Positions 1 to 8,238 of a stretch of 34,033 nucleotides of DNA are shown here, piece after piece. The notes below the pieces were generated by a model that worked only from the letters and a program-made list of their open reading frames with translations, was not told the origin of the DNA and did no database searches. Source of the stretch: Candidatus Copromonas faecavium (nom. illeg.) (GTDB lineage Bacteria > Bacillota > Clostridia > Lachnospirales > Lachnospiraceae); contig DVGC01000024.1 of NCBI GenBank assembly GCA_018712915.1, positions 1 to 34,033 on the forward strand. Reading direction: 5' to 3'. The number at the start of each line of letters is the position of its first letter. The stretch's first letter is position 1. The position numbers and the translations under genes are program-made.

Positions 1-155
1 TGAGCCTCCTTCTACTGCTGTCAGAAGGAGAGATAACCATACCATGGATGTATGAAAGAGTAAATATCAACTGTGCAGAAGTAAACGCTACTCCCCTTAG
101 GAGAGGTGGAATTTAAAATTTCATTTTTGGAATTGCTGCATTTCCTCCGCATCTC

Positions 156-184
156 TTGACAGTACCGGGGAATTGTCTTATAAT
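156..184 (+). promoter_or_regulatory. Consensus sigma-A promoter of the MATE exporter leader
   Basis: A perfect -35 TTGACA (156-161) and a perfect -10 TATAAT (179-184) are separated by 17 nt. Transcription should begin near 191. The first downstream feature is an intrinsic terminator, not a start codon, so this promoter probably makes a short leader RNA of about 80 nt that is conditionally extended into the exporter gene. Confidence 0.85.
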
Positions 185-234
185 TCATCTTGCAAAATTT
201 TTGAGTGGATTTTTCCGGATGACATCTTCTTTTC

Positions 235-269
235 GCCACCCAGCCAATACCGGCTGGGTGGCTTTTTTT
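235..269 (+). terminator. Intrinsic terminator inside the MATE leader (attenuator candidate)
   Basis: An 11-bp perfect stem (235-245 pairs with 252-262), loop aatacc, is followed by seven T. It lies between the promoter at 156-184 and the start codon at 347, so it would stop transcripts before the exporter. An overlapping reading frame with ATG at 219 runs through the hairpin and ends with TGA at 348-350, overlapping the exporter start as ATGA. I see no clear ribosome binding site for it and no convincing alternative antiterminator stem. Confidence 0.8.
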
Positions 270-346
270 CTGCCGCAGGAAACCATTTTCCTGTTTTTGT
301 TTTCCTGTCCCTTCCGGCATCCGCTCCGTATGAAAAGGAGAAGAAC

Positions 347-1672
347 ATGAACGAAACCTTTATGAAAGAAAAACCGGTCCTGCCTCTGCTTTTGTCCATG
401 GCCCTTCCCATGATGCTGTCCATGCTGGTCAATTCTCTGTACAACATCGTGGACAGTTATTTCGTGGCGCAAATCAGCGAAGATGCCATGACCGCCCTGT
501 CTTTGGTTTACCCAGTCCAGAATTTTATCAATGCCGTCAGCATCGGCTTCGGCGTCGGCCTTAATGCAGTCATTGCGTTCTATCTCGGCGCCGGTGACCG
601 AAAGCAGGCCGATAAGGCTGCCTCCCATGGTACCTTTCTCGCCCTTCTCCACAGCATCGTCATGACGGTCGTTTCCATTGGAATCATGCCCGCCTTTTTA
701 AGAATGTTTACTTTCTCAGAAACAGTCATCCAGCTGGGCCTCCAATATTCCCGCATTGCCTTTTCCTTTACCTTTGTCATTGTCCTGGGAATTACCTTTG
801 AAAAGATCTTCCAGGCCGTAGGACAGATGAAAGTGACCATGGTAAGCATGATGTGCGGCTGTATCACCAATATCATTCTGGACTCTGTCATGATTTTTGG
901 CCTGGGACCTTTTCCCGAAATGGGAATCGAAGGAGCCGCGCTGGCCACCGGTATCGGTCAGACCGTATCCCTTCTTCTTTACCTGGCCGTTTATCTCCTT
1001 CGGTCTGTCCCGGTCCGGGTTCGGAAAGAGTATCTTCTTTCCAGCAGACGGATGACCATGAAGCTGTATTCCATCGGAATCCCGGCCGCCTTAAACCTGG
1101 CCCTGCCTTCGGTTCTTATCTCATCCCTCAATGCTATCCTGGCTGCCTACTCCGGAATTTATATCCTTGTGCTTGGGATTTACTACAAGCTTCAGACCTT
1201 CCTTTACCTTCCGGCCAACGGGATCATTCAGGGCATGCGTCCCGTCATCGGCTATAATTACGGTGCCGGGGAGCACAAACGGGTACGTCAGATTTACCGC
1301 ATTGTCCTTTTTATGACCGGAGCCATCATGGCTGCAGGAACCATCATCTGTCTTGTGCTGCCCGGCCAGCTGATGAGTCTGTTTACCCACTCGCCGGAAA
1401 CCATTGCCGCAGGAGAAACGGCACTGAGAATCATCAGCGCAGGATTCCTTCTTTCCGCTGTCTCCGTTACCTCCTGCGGGGCACTGGAAGGCCTTGGAAA
1501 GGGAACCGCTTCCCTGGTGATTTCCCTGTGCCGCTATATCCTGATCATCATTCCGGCCGCATTCCTGCTGAGCCGCCTGTTTGGCCCCGTCGGCGTATGG
1601 AACGCATTCTGGGCCGCCGAAGCACTGACCGCCATTGTTTCTATCTTCGTTTACCGGAAAGCCGTTTCATAG
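347..1672 (+). CDS. MATE family multidrug/cation efflux transporter
   Basis: A 441-residue integral membrane protein of the MATE family, which exports drugs and other organic compounds using Na+ or H+ gradients. The start at 347 is chosen because AAGGAG lies just upstream and the family signature begins soon after (ALPMMLSMLVNSLYNIVD). Twelve hydrophobic segments are expected and the length fits the family. Other family-like stretches are the G-x-G-rich half-way region GPFPEMGIEGAALATGIGQ and the second-half PANGIIQGMRPVIGYNYGAG. The gene is intact and is preceded by a promoter plus terminator, which suggests inducible read-through. Downstream hairpins at 1682-1708 and 1716-1768 end the unit. 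The substrate cannot be told from sequence. Confidence 0.93.
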   Translation: MNETFMKEKPVLPLLLSMALPMMLSMLVNSLYNIVDSYFVAQISEDAMTALSLVYPVQNFINAVSIGFGVGLNAVIAFYLGAGDRKQADKAASHGTFLALLHSIVMTVVSIGIMPAFLRMFTFSETVIQLGLQYSRIAFSFTFVIVLGITFEKIFQAVGQMKVTMVSMMCGCITNIILDSVMIFGLGPFPEMGIEGAALATGIGQTVSLLLYLAVYLLRSVPVRVRKEYLLSSRRMTMKLYSIGIPAALNLALPSVLISSLNAILAAYSGIYILVLGIYYKLQTFLYLPANGIIQGMRPVIGYNYGAGEHKRVRQIYRIVLFMTGAIMAAGTIICLVLPGQLMSLFTHSPETIAAGETALRIISAGFLLSAVSVTSCGALEGLGKGTASLVISLCRYILIIIPAAFLLSRLFGPVGVWNAFWAAEALTAIVSIFVYRKAVS

Positions 1673-1715
1673 GAAAGAAACCAGTCCGGTTGGAGACTAT
1701 CTGGACTGATTCAAG

Positions 1716-1768
1716 AAAAGCGTGTGGCCTGCGGCGTAAATCCAGCGACAAAGGCAGCACGCTTTTTT
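1716..1768 (+). terminator. Terminator after the MATE exporter
   Basis: AAAAGCGTG (1716-1724) pairs with CACGCTTTT (from 1758), followed by a T run; GCCT/AGGC extends the stem inside across a two-base internal loop. A separate smaller hairpin, CAGTCC (1682-1687) with GGACTG (1703-1708), comes just before. Confidence 0.65.
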
Positions 1769-1800
1769 GCTGTACAAATTTGAAAGGAAGGTAAATCCCC

Positions 1801-2149
1801 ATGGAAACTTCAAATCAGTTTCTGGAAACGCAGCCAATACGGTTGTCTTTCCGCTGACTGTCGTTGCCCTGGCCATCGCAGTCATGATTGGAGACGGCTG
1901 CTGTGCCTTCGTCAGCATCAGTCTTGGAAAGGGAGAGCGCTCCCAGGCGAAAAGAAGCATCTTCATCTTCGTGTTCCGGTGGGGCATGATGGACGCAGCT
2001 GCTTCCACCGCCCTCTCCATGATTCGTGAAGTCGTCTTTGGCGTCGGCTTCGCCCTGCTCCTTCCGGTATTCTTCGGGCTGAACGGTGTGCTGCTTTCCC
2101 TGCCGGTTTTCTGGCTTCCGCATTTTCTTCCCGAAATTTTGGGCCAACC
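1801..2149 (+). pseudogene. Relic of a second MATE transporter gene
   Basis: The stretch keeps a ribosome binding site (GGAAGG) and an ATG at 1801 reading METSNQFLETQPI, a typical MATE amino terminus, but this frame stops within 20 codons. In another frame from about 1825 come GNAANTVVFPLTVVALAIAV and MIGDGCCAFVSISLGKGE, which match the second helix region of MATE proteins. It then jumps in the same frame to a carboxy-terminal MATE segment (STALSMIREVVFGVGFALLL, FFGLNGVLLSLPVF). About three quarters of the protein is missing. The first junction sits at acgcagccaata, readable in both frames, as expected for a deletion between short direct repeats. I infer a non-functional gene; the parent copy is not the intact MATE gene upstream, whose sequence differs. 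Confidence 0.8.
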
Positions 2150-2420
2150 AATGAGGACTATCTCTGGGAGGTACAGAGAAAGGTCATTCTCCGGCTGGCC
2201 GGAAAAGGACCCTGCGTGATTGTAGGCCGGTGTGCCGACTATATTCTGAAGGATCAGGCTGACTGCCTGACCGCTTTTATCCATGCCGATTTGGATTTCC
2301 GGGCAGACCGGATTGTCCGGGTATACGGGGAACGGGAAGAATCTCCGGAACAGCGAATTCGGGAGAAAGATATGCGCAGAGCCGCCTGCCGCCGGCTTCA
2401 TACGCGGACAAACAGCAAAA
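2150..2420 (+). pseudogene. Fragment of a cytidylate-kinase-like gene
   Basis: Directly abutting the MATE relic but in a third frame, the translation reads NEDYLWEVQRKVILRLAGKG then PCVIVGRCADYIL, FIHADLDFR and RIVRVYGEREESPEQRIREK. These are conserved blocks of the cytidylate kinase-like (AAA_26) family: the second half of the P-loop kinase with its lid region. The amino-terminal half, including the P-loop itself, is absent, and homology fades near 2420 before the frame runs into the oppositely oriented Fe-S gene. It is therefore a remnant. Its junction with MATE sequence suggests the two genes were neighbours or fused and were collapsed by internal deletions. Confidence 0.75.
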
Positions 2421-2445
2421 CATTGACAATCAGAAAAGGATTTGA

Positions 2446-3162
2446 TCAGTCTGCCGTCCTCTCTCCATTCTCCCCGTTCAGATACCGCAGCGTATAGGGA
2501 CAAAATGCAAAGCAGATTCCGCACAGATCCGTTGCAATCCCTGTTGCCTCTTCCATCAGGCAGATCTGGGTTTCCCGGCAGCTGAGCCGGTCAAACAGCT
2601 CCTCCCGGCTGACAGAAGGTTCCCAAAGGACCCCTGTCAGTGCTCCTGCCGGGCACCTTTCCACACAAATCATGCAGTCTTTGCACCTGCTCTCCGTGAC
2701 CGGCATATCCGCCGGCAGATGTGCATCGGTCAGCAGACTGGAAATCCGGACGGCGCTGCCGAAGGTTTCCGTAACCAACAGGCAGCTTTTCCCGATCCAG
2801 CCCAGGCCTGCCCGGGTGGCCACCGTCTTATGGGGGAGAACCGTCCGCCATTCCTCATCCTTTGTCATGAGCGCCGTCGTATTGGCCACAGCCTGAAATC
2901 CCCGCTCCCTTAGGAACTGTTCTCCGCAGAGGACGATTTCATCCAGCCGCTGATCCAAAAGGCGGTATTCTTCCAGGTATTCTCTGGTTGGAGCCGTCTG
3001 AAGCTGACGAATGATATGCCTGGGCTCGGGAATGGCAACGGAAATCCCGGTTTCCCATTCCCCGGAAACAATTCCTTCCAGACTCCCGACTCCCACCAGT
3101 CCTGCTCCCTGGTTCTTCAAAAAAGCCGTCAATTCCTTCTTAAGGACCTCCATCTTCGCCAT
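2446..3162 (-). CDS. QueG-like protein with two [4Fe-4S] clusters
   Basis: A 238-residue soluble protein resembling the catalytic core of epoxyqueuosine reductase. The motif AGLGWIGK (residues 118-125) is close to the QueG family signature. A first cluster motif CxxCxxCxxxCP uses Cys160, 163, 166 and 170, and a second uses Cys201 with CGICFAFCP (Cys214, 217, 221). At 238 residues it is shorter than true QueG and lacks the carboxy-terminal HEAT-like part, so it is better called a double-cluster domain protein; its substrate is unknown. The start is supported by AAGGAG about 9 nt upstream. The gene lies at the head of a minus-strand series of reductases and is 35 nt downstream of the RibD-like gene, so the two may be co-transcribed. 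Confidence 0.8.
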   Translation of the reverse strand: MAKMEVLKKELTAFLKNQGAGLVGVGSLEGIVSGEWETGISVAIPEPRHIIRQLQTAPTREYLEEYRLLDQRLDEIVLCGEQFLRERGFQAVANTTALMTKDEEWRTVLPHKTVATRAGLGWIGKSCLLVTETFGSAVRISSLLTDAHLPADMPVTESRCKDCMICVERCPAGALTGVLWEPSVSREELFDRLSCRETQICLMEEATGIATDLCGICFAFCPYTLRYLNGENGERTAD

Positions 3163-3197
3163 TCCGCCAGCTCCTTTTCCTTATACTCATTAAATGG

Positions 3198-3911
3198 TTA
3201 CCGGATCGGCTCGTATATCAGATGAACGGTGTTTTCCTCCAGCACCTTCGCTTCTTTTAGCCGGAACTGGACCGCCTTCCCGCCATCGGTTTCCCTGAAC
3301 GCTTCAAAGACCGCGGCACTCCGTTTTCCATCGGCCGCCGGAGCCAGAACCAGACTTAATTCATCCACCGTTCCCTGCTCTAAAAAGCTCCAGTCCGCCA
3401 TTCCTCCTCCGCAGATCAGAAGTTTTCTGATTCCAAACATCTGATACAGTTTTTTCAGCGCCAGCCTGCAGTCCAGTTCCTTCTCTCCGGCCGTTATATA
3501 GGATACGCCTTTTTTCTTCAGATAGGCCCGGTATCCGGCCGGCGTCTGCCCCGTAAGGACCTCAATCACATGGGCCGGGGCCCTTCCCTTGTTGATAAAG
3601 GTTCCCGATTCCCATCCGATTTCTCCCAGCACATCCAGAGATGCATAATAAAAATTCTCTTCATGGGGTGCCTGGTAATCGTCCTCCGGCTCCCCATCTT
3701 CAGTATTCAGAAGCTCCGGCTCCGGTTTGCAAAAACCGGTAAATTCCTTCATGGTGGTTGTGCCGTAAAGCCAGGCATCGGCCTTCATCTGCGCCCGCAG
3801 TTCTCCATACTGGCGCACCGCCGGCATGGCTGCCTCTGTTCCCATGAAAGGACCGGAAATAGAACCGGTTAACGAACTCAAAATATGACAGACTGTATAC
3901 GGATATTCCAT
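3198..3911 (-). CDS. RibD C-terminal / dihydrofolate-reductase-like NADPH reductase
   Basis: A 237-residue protein of the DHFR-like fold used by the reductase domain of RibD. Supporting features are the amino-terminal strand with SLTGSISG (13-20), LYGTTTMKEF (48-57) and the glycine-rich nucleotide-binding segment KLLICGGGMADWSFLEQG (163-180) followed by VDELSLVLAP. Riboflavin genes are absent nearby, so it is more likely a stand-alone pyridine-nucleotide-dependent reductase than RibD itself. The longer upstream frame was rejected because AAAGGAG sits 7-8 nt before the ATG at 3911. The true substrate is unknown. It probably shares a transcript with the Fe-S gene that follows it. Confidence 0.75.
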   Translation of the reverse strand: MEYPYTVCHILSSLTGSISGPFMGTEAAMPAVRQYGELRAQMKADAWLYGTTTMKEFTGFCKPEPELLNTEDGEPEDDYQAPHEENFYYASLDVLGEIGWESGTFINKGRAPAHVIEVLTGQTPAGYRAYLKKKGVSYITAGEKELDCRLALKKLYQMFGIRKLLICGGGMADWSFLEQGTVDELSLVLAPAADGKRSAAVFEAFRETDGGKAVQFRLKEAKVLEENTVHLIYEPIR

Positions 3912-4025
3912 CCTTTTCTCCTTTCCGGCCTCCGGCGATGATTCTATGCGCCGCAGTCCTGTCAGCGGTTCCTGCCTCCGCGGCAAACCGGCGGGGCAGA
4001 GTTTTCCCGCGCAGCAATCTCCGGT

Positions 4026-4048
4026 CCTCCGGGAAACTGCCCCGGAGG
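4026..4048. repeat. Perfect 8-bp inverted repeat between two reductase genes
   Basis: CCTCCGGG (4026-4033) and CCCGGAGG (4041-4048) surround a 7-nt loop in the 189-nt gap downstream of the FMN reductase gene. There is no T run on either strand, so it is a hairpin or processing site rather than an evident intrinsic terminator. Confidence 0.5.
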
Positions 4049-4100
4049 CAGTACACCTTCAAAGCTTTCCTTCGTCAGGCATACCAAAATCCGGTACAGC

Positions 4101-4742
4101 TTACTGAGCCTCGGAAATGAAATTGGTTCTTACGGCCTTTTCCTCCATGGGAGGCTGAAGTCCCATTTTAAGCGCCATATCCTTGCAGTGAAGGAAATAG
4201 GCCATATTGTTTCCAAGAATCCGCATCACCTGCATGCCCTCTTTGTCCTGTCTTACTTCCTCCGGCGTCGTTCCATGAACCATATTCCAGTAGCTGGAAG
4301 TCATAATCGGCATCTGCATCAGGCCAAAATATTTGTTCATCTGATCCCAGGCTGCCGTTGTTCCGGCCCTCCGGGCCGACATGACGGCGGCAGCTGGTTT
4401 TAAACGGAACCGGTTTCCGCCTCCCCGCAGATCTGCGTAAAAGACCCGGTCCAAAAAGGAGGTCATCCCTCCGGAAGCCGCACCCCAGTGAACCGGCGTA
4501 CCGAATACAAAGCCATCGTAATCTCCGGCCAGATCCAGAAAATCATTGACCACGTCAGGAAAGGCGCAGCGATTATTTTTTTCACAGGTCTTGCAGGCGA
4601 TGCAGCCGGAAATCGGCTTTTTCCCGATCCAGAACAGATCCGTATCGATTCCGTTCCGATTAAGCGCTTCCGAAACCTGGCAGAGCGCCGTATAGGTACA
4701 GCCCTTCTCATGGGGGCTGCCATTGACCAAAAGTACCTTCAT
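4101..4742 (-). CDS. NADPH-dependent FMN reductase / flavodoxin-like oxidoreductase
   Basis: A 213-residue flavoprotein of the NADPH-dependent FMN reductase (iron-sulfur flavoprotein-like) group. The phosphate-binding loop is LLVNGSPHEKGCTYTAL (4-20), and the second flavin loop is FVFGTPVHWGAASGGMTSFLDR split around residues 78-99. Four cysteines at 47, 50, 53 and 59 (CIACKTCEKNNRC) resemble the cysteine set that binds a cluster in some members of this family; whether a cluster forms here is not shown. The ATG at 4742 is preferred because AGGGGAG lies upstream and family homology starts there. Enzymes like this reduce quinones or nitro compounds, or pass electrons to other proteins. It is part of the minus-strand redox block. 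Confidence 0.8.
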   Translation of the reverse strand: MKVLLVNGSPHEKGCTYTALCQVSEALNRNGIDTDLFWIGKKPISGCIACKTCEKNNRCAFPDVVNDFLDLAGDYDGFVFGTPVHWGAASGGMTSFLDRVFYADLRGGGNRFRLKPAAAVMSARRAGTTAAWDQMNKYFGLMQMPIMTSSYWNMVHGTTPEEVRQDKEGMQVMRILGNNMAYFLHCKDMALKMGLQPPMEEKAVRTNFISEAQ

Positions 4743-4805
4743 TCTGTTCTTCTCCCCTCTGTCCGGCAAATCATTTGCGATTGCGCCGAGCCCATGCTTC
4801 CAGGA

Positions 4806-4938
4806 AATTCTCCTGCAGTCAGCCCCCGGCAAGCCTCCTGCAGCCACACCGGACGCATATTCCCCGGCAAACTTCCTGCAGCTTAGCCGGACTCGTTTTC
4901 CCCGGCAGGGCACATGCAATCATGCCGGACTCACACAC
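4806..4938. repeat. Degenerate 38-bp tandem array after an aldo/keto reductase
   Basis: Two full 38-bp units (4832-4869 and 4870-4907) share ttcctgcagc, gccggac and ttccccggca with few changes. A left copy (4806-4831) has lost 12 bp from its middle, and a right copy (4908-4938) is partial and more diverged. The array begins 1 nt beyond the stop codon of the minus-strand aldo/keto reductase gene and ends upstream of the FMN reductase gene. There are no spacers, so it is not a CRISPR. Similar arrays occur at 7059-7183 and 22918-22991. Confidence 0.8.
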
Positions 4939-4939
4939 A

Positions 4940-5797
<858 letters not shown>

Positions 5798-5811
5798 TCA
5801 TCCTTTCTGCC

Positions 5812-5858
5812 ATTATAACAAATCTTCGGGGGAATCTGCAATTCCCTTCTGATTCCCC
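5812..5858 (-). promoter_or_regulatory. Promoter of the first aldo/keto reductase with overlapping inverted repeat
   Basis: Read on the minus strand, -35 TTGCAG (5836-5841) and -10 TATAAT (5812-5817) are 18 nt apart, giving a start near 5806 and a very short leader. An inverted repeat GGGGAATC (5829-5836) / GATTCCCC (5851-5858) straddles the -35 and could be an operator. A 13-bp direct repeat (5855-5867, 5868-5880) lies just upstream. Confidence 0.6.
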
Positions 5859-5946
5859 GTCTTTCTTCCCCGTCTTTCTTTTCCTCCGGGCTCTCTACCC
5901 TGTCCTTTGCCTTTGTTTCCGCTGCATTTTAGGCAGAAACCGCGTT

Positions 5947-6963
5947 CTAATTCCTCCCGGATGCCTGCTTTGCAATCCTGGAACCGCCGAATACTTCAGA
6001 CATGGGAGTGGTGTCCAGCATCTGATCCAGGGCACAGACCTCTTCCTTCGTCAGAACCAGCTCGCTGGCCCCGGCATTTTCCATCAGCCGGTCTTCCTTC
6101 CTGGTTCCGGGAATCGGCACGATCCACGGCTCCTTTGCCAGCATCCAGGCCAGAGAAATCTGTGCAGGCGTGGCCTCCTTTTCCCTGGCCATCCTGGACA
6201 GCTCTTCCATCAGTTTTTTATTCTTCTCCATCCCCTCTCTGGAAAACTGGGGCATCACGCTCCGGTAATCCGTCCCTTTTTCAAAATGAGACGTCTGATC
6301 GTATCTGGCGGACAAGAAGCCGTTGGCCAGAGGCGAAAAAGCCACAAAACCAATCTGCAGCTCGGAAAGCACCGGAAACAGTGCCTCATAATCCCTGTAC
6401 ATCATAGAATACCGGTTCTGCACCGCCGTCACCGGACATACCTTATGGGCCCTGCGCAGAATTTCTTCATCCGCCTCGCAAATTCCCCAGTGGGTGATCT
6501 TTCCGGCTTCCATCAGCTCTTTCATGGCACCGGCCGTCTCCTCGATGGGAACATTCCTGTCGATCCGGTGGATATAATAAAGATCCAGATGGTCCGTCTG
6601 AAGCCGCATCAGAGAACCGTCAATGGCCTGCCGGATACTTTCCGGACGCCCATCGGGAATCAGCGGTTTATTGACCTCCTTGGACGTTTCATCAAACCGG
6701 ATTCCGCATTTGGACGCAATCACAATCCGGCTGCGAAACGGCCTTAAAGCTTCTCCCAAAAGCTCCTCATTGTCATGCGGATGTTCCGGTGTTCCATAGA
6801 CCTCCGCCGTGTCAAAAAAAGTATAACCAAGATCCACTGCCTGAGCCAGCAGCCTGGTCATCTCCTTTTTATCTGCTGCCGGTCCGTAAGCATGGCTCAT
6901 CCCCATGCAGCCCAGTCCAATGGCCGATACCTTCAAATCTTTTCCTAAAATACGTGTTTTCAT
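5947..6963 (-). CDS. Aldo/keto reductase, long YhdN/YajO-like group
   Basis: A 338-residue aldo/keto reductase of the longer type that includes bacterial general aldehyde reductases. Tetrad residues are Asp51 and Tyr56 (FFDTAEVYG), Lys85 (VIASKCG) and His132 (LDLYYIHR). IVPIPGTRKEDRLMENA near the end is the NADPH phosphate-binding motif. The ATG at 6963 is preferred over a GTG one codon upstream because AAGGAG is correctly spaced from it. Carboxy-terminal residues (QMLDTTPMSEVFGG) also match this group. It follows a strong terminator at 6995-7032, so it is transcribed separately from the LysR gene. It is not a close paralogue of the other two aldo/keto reductases here. Confidence 0.92.
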   Translation of the reverse strand: MKTRILGKDLKVSAIGLGCMGMSHAYGPAADKKEMTRLLAQAVDLGYTFFDTAEVYGTPEHPHDNEELLGEALRPFRSRIVIASKCGIRFDETSKEVNKPLIPDGRPESIRQAIDGSLMRLQTDHLDLYYIHRIDRNVPIEETAGAMKELMEAGKITHWGICEADEEILRRAHKVCPVTAVQNRYSMMYRDYEALFPVLSELQIGFVAFSPLANGFLSARYDQTSHFEKGTDYRSVMPQFSREGMEKNKKLMEELSRMAREKEATPAQISLAWMLAKEPWIVPIPGTRKEDRLMENAGASELVLTKEEVCALDQMLDTTPMSEVFGGSRIAKQASGRN

Positions 6964-6994
6964 CACAATTCTCCTTTCCGATTTCTTTCATCAT

Positions 6995-7032
6995 AAACAA
7001 AACGGGACTTCAGCAGAAGTCCCGTTTTGTTT
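6995..7032 (-). terminator. Bidirectional intrinsic terminator after the LysR gene
   Basis: A 16-bp perfect stem (6995-7010 with 7017-7032) around the loop cagcag, with A-rich and T-rich outer arms on opposite sides. On the minus strand it would end the LysR transcript before the aldo/keto reductase. The same T-rich arm runs into TATGAT just upstream of that next gene. Confidence 0.85.
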
Positions 7033-7058
7033 TCCAGTTGATACCCCTGGTTTTCTAC

Positions 7059-7183
7059 TGAATCCCCGTTCCTGAACGCTTATCTCCGGCCGCTCGTTTT
7101 TTGAATCCCGCTCCCGGGCACTCATTTCCGGCTGCTCATTTTTGAATCCCGCTCCCGGGCACTCATTTCCGGCTGCTCGTTTC
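7059..7183. repeat. 41-bp tandem array at the 3' end of the LysR gene
   Basis: Two almost identical 41-bp units (7102-7142 and 7143-7183) share tgaatcccgctcccgggcac and tcatttccggctgctc. A diverged third copy occupies 7059-7101. The rightmost unit reaches into the LysR coding sequence and supplies its last seven codons and its stop; the other copies lie beyond the stop. No spacers are present. Confidence 0.85.
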
Positions 7184-8083
7184 TGAGCTTCCGTTTCCGA
7201 TCACACGTTTTACCGCCTTTAAAAACCGTTTCACCAGGTCGGACGGTTCCGTAGAATATAAAATTCCATACGGAATCGTATAGTCCCAGTCCACAGGGAT
7301 CATTCTTAAAAGGGGATGGACATGCTTCATATTGTCCACCACCATCAGAATATCCTTTCCATTCTCACAGCGGTTAAAAATATCCACGCTGTAAATGTCA
7401 AAATCAATGACACGGATCTGAGGATGATTCTTTAAAATATCTTCCCGCAGCTCATCCACATAGCTGCTCCAGCCACGGTGCATCATCAGAAAATTTTCCC
7501 CATATAAATCGCTGATGGAAAGGCGTTCCTTCCCCGCCAGCCTGTGATCGGCGGAAACCGCACAGCAAATCGGCTGTCTGGAAAGTTCCAGACCGGCGCA
7601 CTGGCGGAGCTTTAACATGGTATCGTCAAAGATTCCGGCCACCACATCGATGTTGCTCCCCAGATTTTTTAAGATCTCTCTGGCATTCTCCTGGCTGTTC
7701 ATAAACGGAACCAGCTGCAGCTTCATATCCGGACAAAATTTCTGCACCTGGTTCCAGATTTCCATCAGAGGCTCGGCAGGCGTCATAGGCGATGTTCCAA
7801 GCCGGATCACCGCCCCCTTTTCCCGCATGACATTTTTCGCCCGCTCCACGGATTCCTTACAATATTGAATGACGTACTTTGCGTCCTTATACAGGGATTT
7901 TCCCGCCTCTGTCAAAATCAGCCCCCGGTGAGTCCGTACGAACAGCTGCAGTCCCAGATCACCTTCCAGAAGGTTGATTTGCTTGGTAACGGCCGGCGGA
8001 GTAATGTAAAGGGCCTCGGCCGCCTTATTAAAGCTGCCCAGATCCGCCACGACAATAAAGGTTTCCAGTTGGGTGTTATACAT
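7163..8083 (-). CDS. LysR family transcriptional regulator
   Basis: A 306-residue LysR-type regulator. The amino-terminal winged helix-turn-helix is clear (LGSFNKAAEALYITPPAVTK, about residues 15-34, then INLLEGDLGLQLF), followed by a linker helix and a periplasmic-binding-protein-like effector domain from about residue 90 (VIRLGTSPMTPAEPL). The ATG at 8083 is used, not the GTG at 8101, because AAGGAG lies between them. The last residues (SSETSSRK) are encoded by a 41-bp tandem repeat unit and are probably not conserved. Flanked by an alcohol dehydrogenase and aldo/keto reductases, it may regulate this redox block; its ligand is unknown. Confidence 0.92.
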   Translation of the reverse strand: MYNTQLETFIVVADLGSFNKAAEALYITPPAVTKQINLLEGDLGLQLFVRTHRGLILTEAGKSLYKDAKYVIQYCKESVERAKNVMREKGAVIRLGTSPMTPAEPLMEIWNQVQKFCPDMKLQLVPFMNSQENAREILKNLGSNIDVVAGIFDDTMLKLRQCAGLELSRQPICCAVSADHRLAGKERLSISDLYGENFLMMHRGWSSYVDELREDILKNHPQIRVIDFDIYSVDIFNRCENGKDILMVVDNMKHVHPLLRMIPVDWDYTIPYGILYSTEPSDLVKRFLKAVKRVIGNGSSETSSRK

Positions 8084-8153
8084 GATGTCGGCCTCCTTCA
8101 CGCACAGACAGTTGTTTTCTGTCTTCTTCTGTCATCTGTTGAATCTGAGTCTA

Positions 8154-8182
8154 ATTATAATCGATAACAGCAGATTTTTCCA
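8154..8182 (-). promoter_or_regulatory. Probable LysR gene promoter
   Basis: On the minus strand, -10 TATAAT (8154-8159) lies 17 nt from a weaker -35 TGGAAA (8177-8182). It falls in the 155-nt gap between the dehydrogenase stop and the LysR start, showing the regulator can be expressed on its own. Confidence 0.5.
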
Positions 8183-8238
8183 GAAAAAACGCTCAGGAGG
8201 CCGTTTTAAAAAAACCCTTTCTGCTAAATATCCACGAT

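Noticed and set aside
1..30. Terminator at the left edge
   Set aside because: CTCCTTCT/AGAAGGAG at 6-30 forms an 8-bp stem but lacks a T run, and the gene it might belong to is outside the window.
2446..3162. True epoxyqueuosine reductase queG
   Set aside because: The protein is too short and lacks the C-terminal HEAT-like region; no queuosine genes are near.
3198..3911. Riboflavin biosynthesis gene ribD
   Set aside because: The deaminase domain is absent and no other rib genes are nearby.
4806..4938. CRISPR array
   Set aside because: Repeat units touch each other without spacers and are degenerate; no cas genes are nearby. The same applies to 7059-7183 and 22918-22991.
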